A stretch of 6,659 nucleotides of DNA from Roseiflexaceae bacterium (lineage in GTDB: Bacteria; Chloroflexota; Chloroflexia; Chloroflexales; Roseiflexaceae): the NCBI GenBank assembly GCA_014381165.1, contig JACMIM010000339.1:1-6659 (forward strand). Reading direction: 5' to 3'. Positions 5,917 to 6,659 of this stretch are shown piece after piece (positions within the stretch are counted from its first letter, which is position 1; every line of letters starts with the position of its first letter). Under the pieces are notes generated by a model. The model was not told the origin of the DNA and made no database searches. It saw only the letters and a program-made list of their open reading frames with translations. A program made the position numbers and the translations under genes.

Positions 5917-6555
5917 ATGACCATTCGTGTCGTGATCGCCGACGACCACGCGGTGGTTCGCAAGGGTATTCGCGAGCTGCTTGCCGACGAACGCGATATC
6001 GAGGTTGTCGGTGAGGCGCGCAATGGCTACGAAGCGGTCGATCTCGCCGCCGCGCTGCTGCCCGACGTGGTGGTGATGGACATTGCCATGCCCGAACTTT
6101 CTGGTGTGGAAGCTACTCGTCAGCTGCGCACCAGCGTGCCGACAGCCCGTGTACTGGTGCTCACGTCGTATGAGGATGACCCCTACATCTACGGCCTGCT
6201 CGACGCGGGTGCGACAGGCTATATGCTCAAAACGGCCGAGGGGCGTGAGATCGTGCGGGCGGTGCGTGCGACAGCGGCCGGCCACGCGGCGCTCGATCCA
6301 GTGGTTGCGCCACGCCTGATCGCCCGTGTCAGATCGCCAAGCGCACGCGGCGACACGCTAACCGAACGCGAGATTGACGTGCTTCAGCGGGCAGCGCGCG
6401 GGCTGACCAACAAGCAGATCGGCGCGGAGCTGATGATCAGCGACCGTACCGTGCAGAATCATCTCGCCAATACCTACGCCAAGCTCGGCGTGGCCTCGCG
6501 CACCGAAGCAGTCACCGCCGGGTTGCAACGCAAGCTTCTTCGCCTCGATTCCTAG
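5917..6555 (+). CDS. NarL/FixJ-type response regulator with LuxR HTH domain
   Basis: A complete 212-residue regulator. The receiver domain (residues 3-120) has the acidic pair Asp9-Asp10, phosphoacceptor Asp55 in VVVMDIAMP, Thr83 in VLVLTSYEDD and Lys105 in GYMLK, so every residue needed for phosphorylation is present. After a short linker comes the LuxR-type HTH (about 148-210): LTEREIDVLQRAARGLTNKQ, then IGAELMISDRTVQNHL and YAKLGVASRTEAV. Proteins of this layout are phosphorylated by a membrane histidine kinase, dimerise and bind promoter DNA. Only 17 bases separate it from the acyltransferase-hydrolase gene, so the two are probably co-transcribed. No histidine kinase lies in the window; it may follow downstream. 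The target genes cannot be read from the sequence. Two stop codons stand in tandem (TAGTAG). Confidence 0.96.
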   Translation: MTIRVVIADDHAVVRKGIRELLADERDIEVVGEARNGYEAVDLAAALLPDVVVMDIAMPELSGVEATRQLRTSVPTARVLVLTSYEDDPYIYGLLDAGATGYMLKTAEGREIVRAVRATAAGHAALDPVVAPRLIARVRSPSARGDTLTEREIDVLQRAARGLTNKQIGAELMISDRTVQNHLANTYAKLGVASRTEAVTAGLQRKLLRLDS

Positions 6556-6573
6556 TAGCGAGCAGCAATGACC

Positions 6574-6630
6574 CTGCACCCTCACCCCTGCCCCTCTCCC
6601 GGCTGGGAGAGGGCTGGGGTGAGGGTGCAG
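6574..6630. repeat. Long near-perfect intergenic palindrome
   Basis: The left arm, 6574-6600 (CTGCACCCTCACCCC then TGCCCCTCTCCC), pairs with the right arm 6605-6630 over 25 base pairs, with one mismatch (T6589) and one bulged C, around a GGCT loop. It begins 18 bases after the regulator's stop. Purine-rich/pyrimidine-rich palindromes of the CCCTCACCCC...CCTCTCCC type are scattered between genes in many bacterial genomes. It could stop transcription or protect the 3' end of the message, but no T-run follows (AGATCAGATATG comes next), so it is not a classical intrinsic terminator. Confidence 0.8.
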
Positions 6631-6659
6631 AGATCAGATATGTCGATTATCCAGGTTCC

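Noticed and set aside
6640..6659. Possible start of another gene (ATG at 6640, MSIIQV)
   Set aside because: Only six codons are visible and no clear ribosome binding site precedes it, so it cannot be supported.

Overview
This window is a GC-rich bacterial chromosomal segment. Three complete genes lie on the + strand, a broken gene fragment on the - strand at the left edge, and a repeat-filled gap sits in the middle. The mix fits a Chloroflexota bacterium of the Roseiflexus/Kouleothrix/Herpetosiphon type: a DUF433 small protein, a stand-alone molybdopterin subunit, an acyltransferase fused to a serine hydrolase, a NarL-type regulator, and palindromic repeats in the gaps. That assignment is inference from gene content and style; no marker gene is present.

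Left edge (1-475). A DUF433 antitoxin-like gene reads leftwards from 260. It is interrupted by an in-frame TGA where a glycine codon is expected, while the family pattern continues in the same frame to the window edge. The 215 bp between it and the next, divergent gene hold a perfect 10-bp tandem duplication and a cluster of GC-rich palindromes.

Centre left (476-2800). A full-length large (molybdenum cofactor) subunit of the xanthine dehydrogenase/aldehyde oxidase family. Neither the FAD subunit nor the 2Fe-2S subunit it should need is encoded beside it.

Centre (2801-3368). An array of three related repeat units with terminal inverted repeats. The outer frame of each unit is conserved. The central hairpin differs in sequence from unit to unit but stays self-complementary in each. 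Two units are complete (about 160-166 bp) and the middle one has lost its right end. This is the least explained part of the window. I read it as a cluster of MITE-like elements, or of an unnamed structured repeat family.

Right half (3369-6555). An 843-residue membrane protein joins an OafA-type acyltransferase-3 domain to an extracytoplasmic serine beta-lactamase/DD-peptidase-type (S12) domain. Seventeen bases later a 212-residue NarL/LuxR-family response regulator begins, probably in the same transcript; no sensor kinase is visible. The window ends in a nearly perfect 57-bp palindrome. The likely theme is envelope polymer modification next to a two-component regulator, but no pathway links these genes to the molybdoenzyme or to the DUF433 remnant.
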